Origin: Sphingomonas sp.
Lineage (GTDB): Bacteria; Pseudomonadota; Alphaproteobacteria; Sphingomonadales; Sphingomonadaceae
DNA length: 7,009 nucleotides
Direction: 5' to 3'
NCBI GenBank assembly: GCA_030146605.1
Contig: JASLBO010000026.1
Span: 1-7,009, forward strand
The translations under genes were made by a program, and so were the position numbers. Below the pieces are notes generated by a model. That model was not told the origin of the DNA, ran no database searches, and worked only from the letters and a program-made list of their open reading frames with translations. Numbering within the stretch: the first letter of the stretch is position 1; each line of letters begins with the position of its first letter. Positions 6,684 through 7,009 of this stretch are shown here, one piece after another.

Positions 6684-6956
6684 ATGCCGAAGCGCGTGCT
6701 GACCGGGAACGTGGTTTCCGACAAGGGCGACAAGACCGTGGTCGTGCTGGTGGAGCGCAAGGTGAAGCACCCGCTCTACGGCAAGATCATCCGTCGCTCG
6801 AAGAAGTATCACGCCCATGACGAGGGCAACGAATATCGCGAGGGCGAGACCGTCCGCATCGAGGAGACGCGGCCGATCTCGAAGCTCAAGACCTGGCGGG
6901 TCGTCGACCGCGTGGACACCCACGCGACGCCCCAAAAGGCCGACGCCGAGGCTTAA
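6684..6956 (+). CDS. rpsQ: 30S ribosomal protein S17
   Basis: S17 is an OB-fold primary 16S rRNA-binding protein important for early assembly of the 30S body. The 90-residue product starts [20 protein letters not shown] and carries [41 protein letters not shown] and [10 protein letters not shown]. The last dozen or so residues ([12 protein letters not shown]) form a short tail beyond the core. As at rplP, the Shine-Dalgarno AAGGA (6670-6674) overlaps the upstream stop codon and the intergenic gap is twelve bases. rplN would be the next gene in the canonical order. Confidence 0.98.
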   Translation: MPKRVLTGNVVSDKGDKTVVVLVERKVKHPLYGKIIRRSKKYHAHDEGNEYREGETVRIEETRPISKLKTWRVVDRVDTHATPQKADAEA

Positions 6957-6959
6957 GGC

Positions 6960-6999
6960 CCCGGCTGACATGAAGCTGATCGCCGGGCTTAAGTCCCGG
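6960..6999 (+). promoter_or_regulatory. Two competing hairpins downstream of rpsQ
   Basis: CCCGGC (6960-6965) is an exact complement of GCCGGG (6982-6987). The same right-hand strand, as CCGGG (6983-6987), also pairs perfectly with CCCGG (6995-6999) around a seven-base loop. The two cannot form together. No T-run is visible before the window ends. Confidence 0.35.
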
Positions 7000-7008
7000 T
7001 TGAAGTGA
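6970..7008 (+). CDS. Possible 12-codon micro-ORF downstream of rpsQ
   Basis: ATG at 6970 opens a short frame encoding MKLIAGLKSRLK, ending TGA at 7006-7008, one base before the window ends. It has four basic residues and would be amphipathic. AAGG (6955-6958) lies eleven bases upstream, a weak ribosome binding site at long spacing. I do not recognise the peptide. It may be a chance frame in the rpsQ-rplN spacer, or a small coupled or leader peptide. Confidence 0.2.
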   Translation: MKLIAGLKSRLK

Positions 7009-7009
7009 A

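Overview
This window is the junction between the str operon and the S10 operon of a GC-rich alphaproteobacterium. Protein features (S10 starting [21 protein letters not shown], a 397-residue EF-Tu, L3 with a long acidic tail) point to the Sphingomonadales. That placement rests on recalled family resemblance, not a database search. All genes are on the + strand and all are translation-machinery genes. There is no mobile element, CRISPR array, tRNA, rRNA or defence-like gene.

Layout. Positions 2-1174 hold tuf (EF-Tu), missing about seven N-terminal codons beyond the left edge. A perfect 19-bp terminator hairpin with a T-run (1188-1237) follows. A short gap (1238-1329) must hold the rpsJ promoter and leader, and rpsJ (S10) lies at 1330-1641. 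Next comes a 365-base gap, unusual inside an S10 operon, where genes are normally packed tightly. After it, rplC, rplD, rplW, rplB, rpsS, rplV, rpsC, rplP, rpmC and rpsQ run to 6956 with overlaps or gaps of at most 12 bases, in the canonical order (L3, L4, L23, L2, S19, L22, S3, L16, L29, S17). rplN (L14) is expected next, beyond the right edge. The last 53 bases hold a possible 12-codon micro-ORF and two competing hairpins.

The part most worth attention is the rpsJ-rplC gap. It contains a good sigma70-like promoter (TGGACA, 17 bases, TATTAG; 1675-1703). About 300 bases of strongly structured leader follow: several perfect hairpins, a candidate pseudoknot (1852-1915) whose two 8-bp helices are both perfect, a near-perfect long hairpin (1918-1952) carrying the same GACGGG/CCCGTC strands and so able to exchange partners with the pseudoknot, and a symmetric hairpin with a tandem G-A internal loop just upstream of the rplC ribosome binding site. 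This suggests that rplC onward is a separate transcription unit with its own cis-regulatory RNA, perhaps an autogenous ribosomal-protein control element. The pairing is read directly from the sequence; the function is inference.

Together the genes encode EF-Tu, which delivers aminoacyl-tRNA, and proteins of both ribosomal subunits: L2, L3, L4, L22, L16, L23 and L29 of the 50S (peptidyl-transferase surroundings, exit tunnel and tunnel mouth) and S3, S10, S17 and S19 of the 30S.
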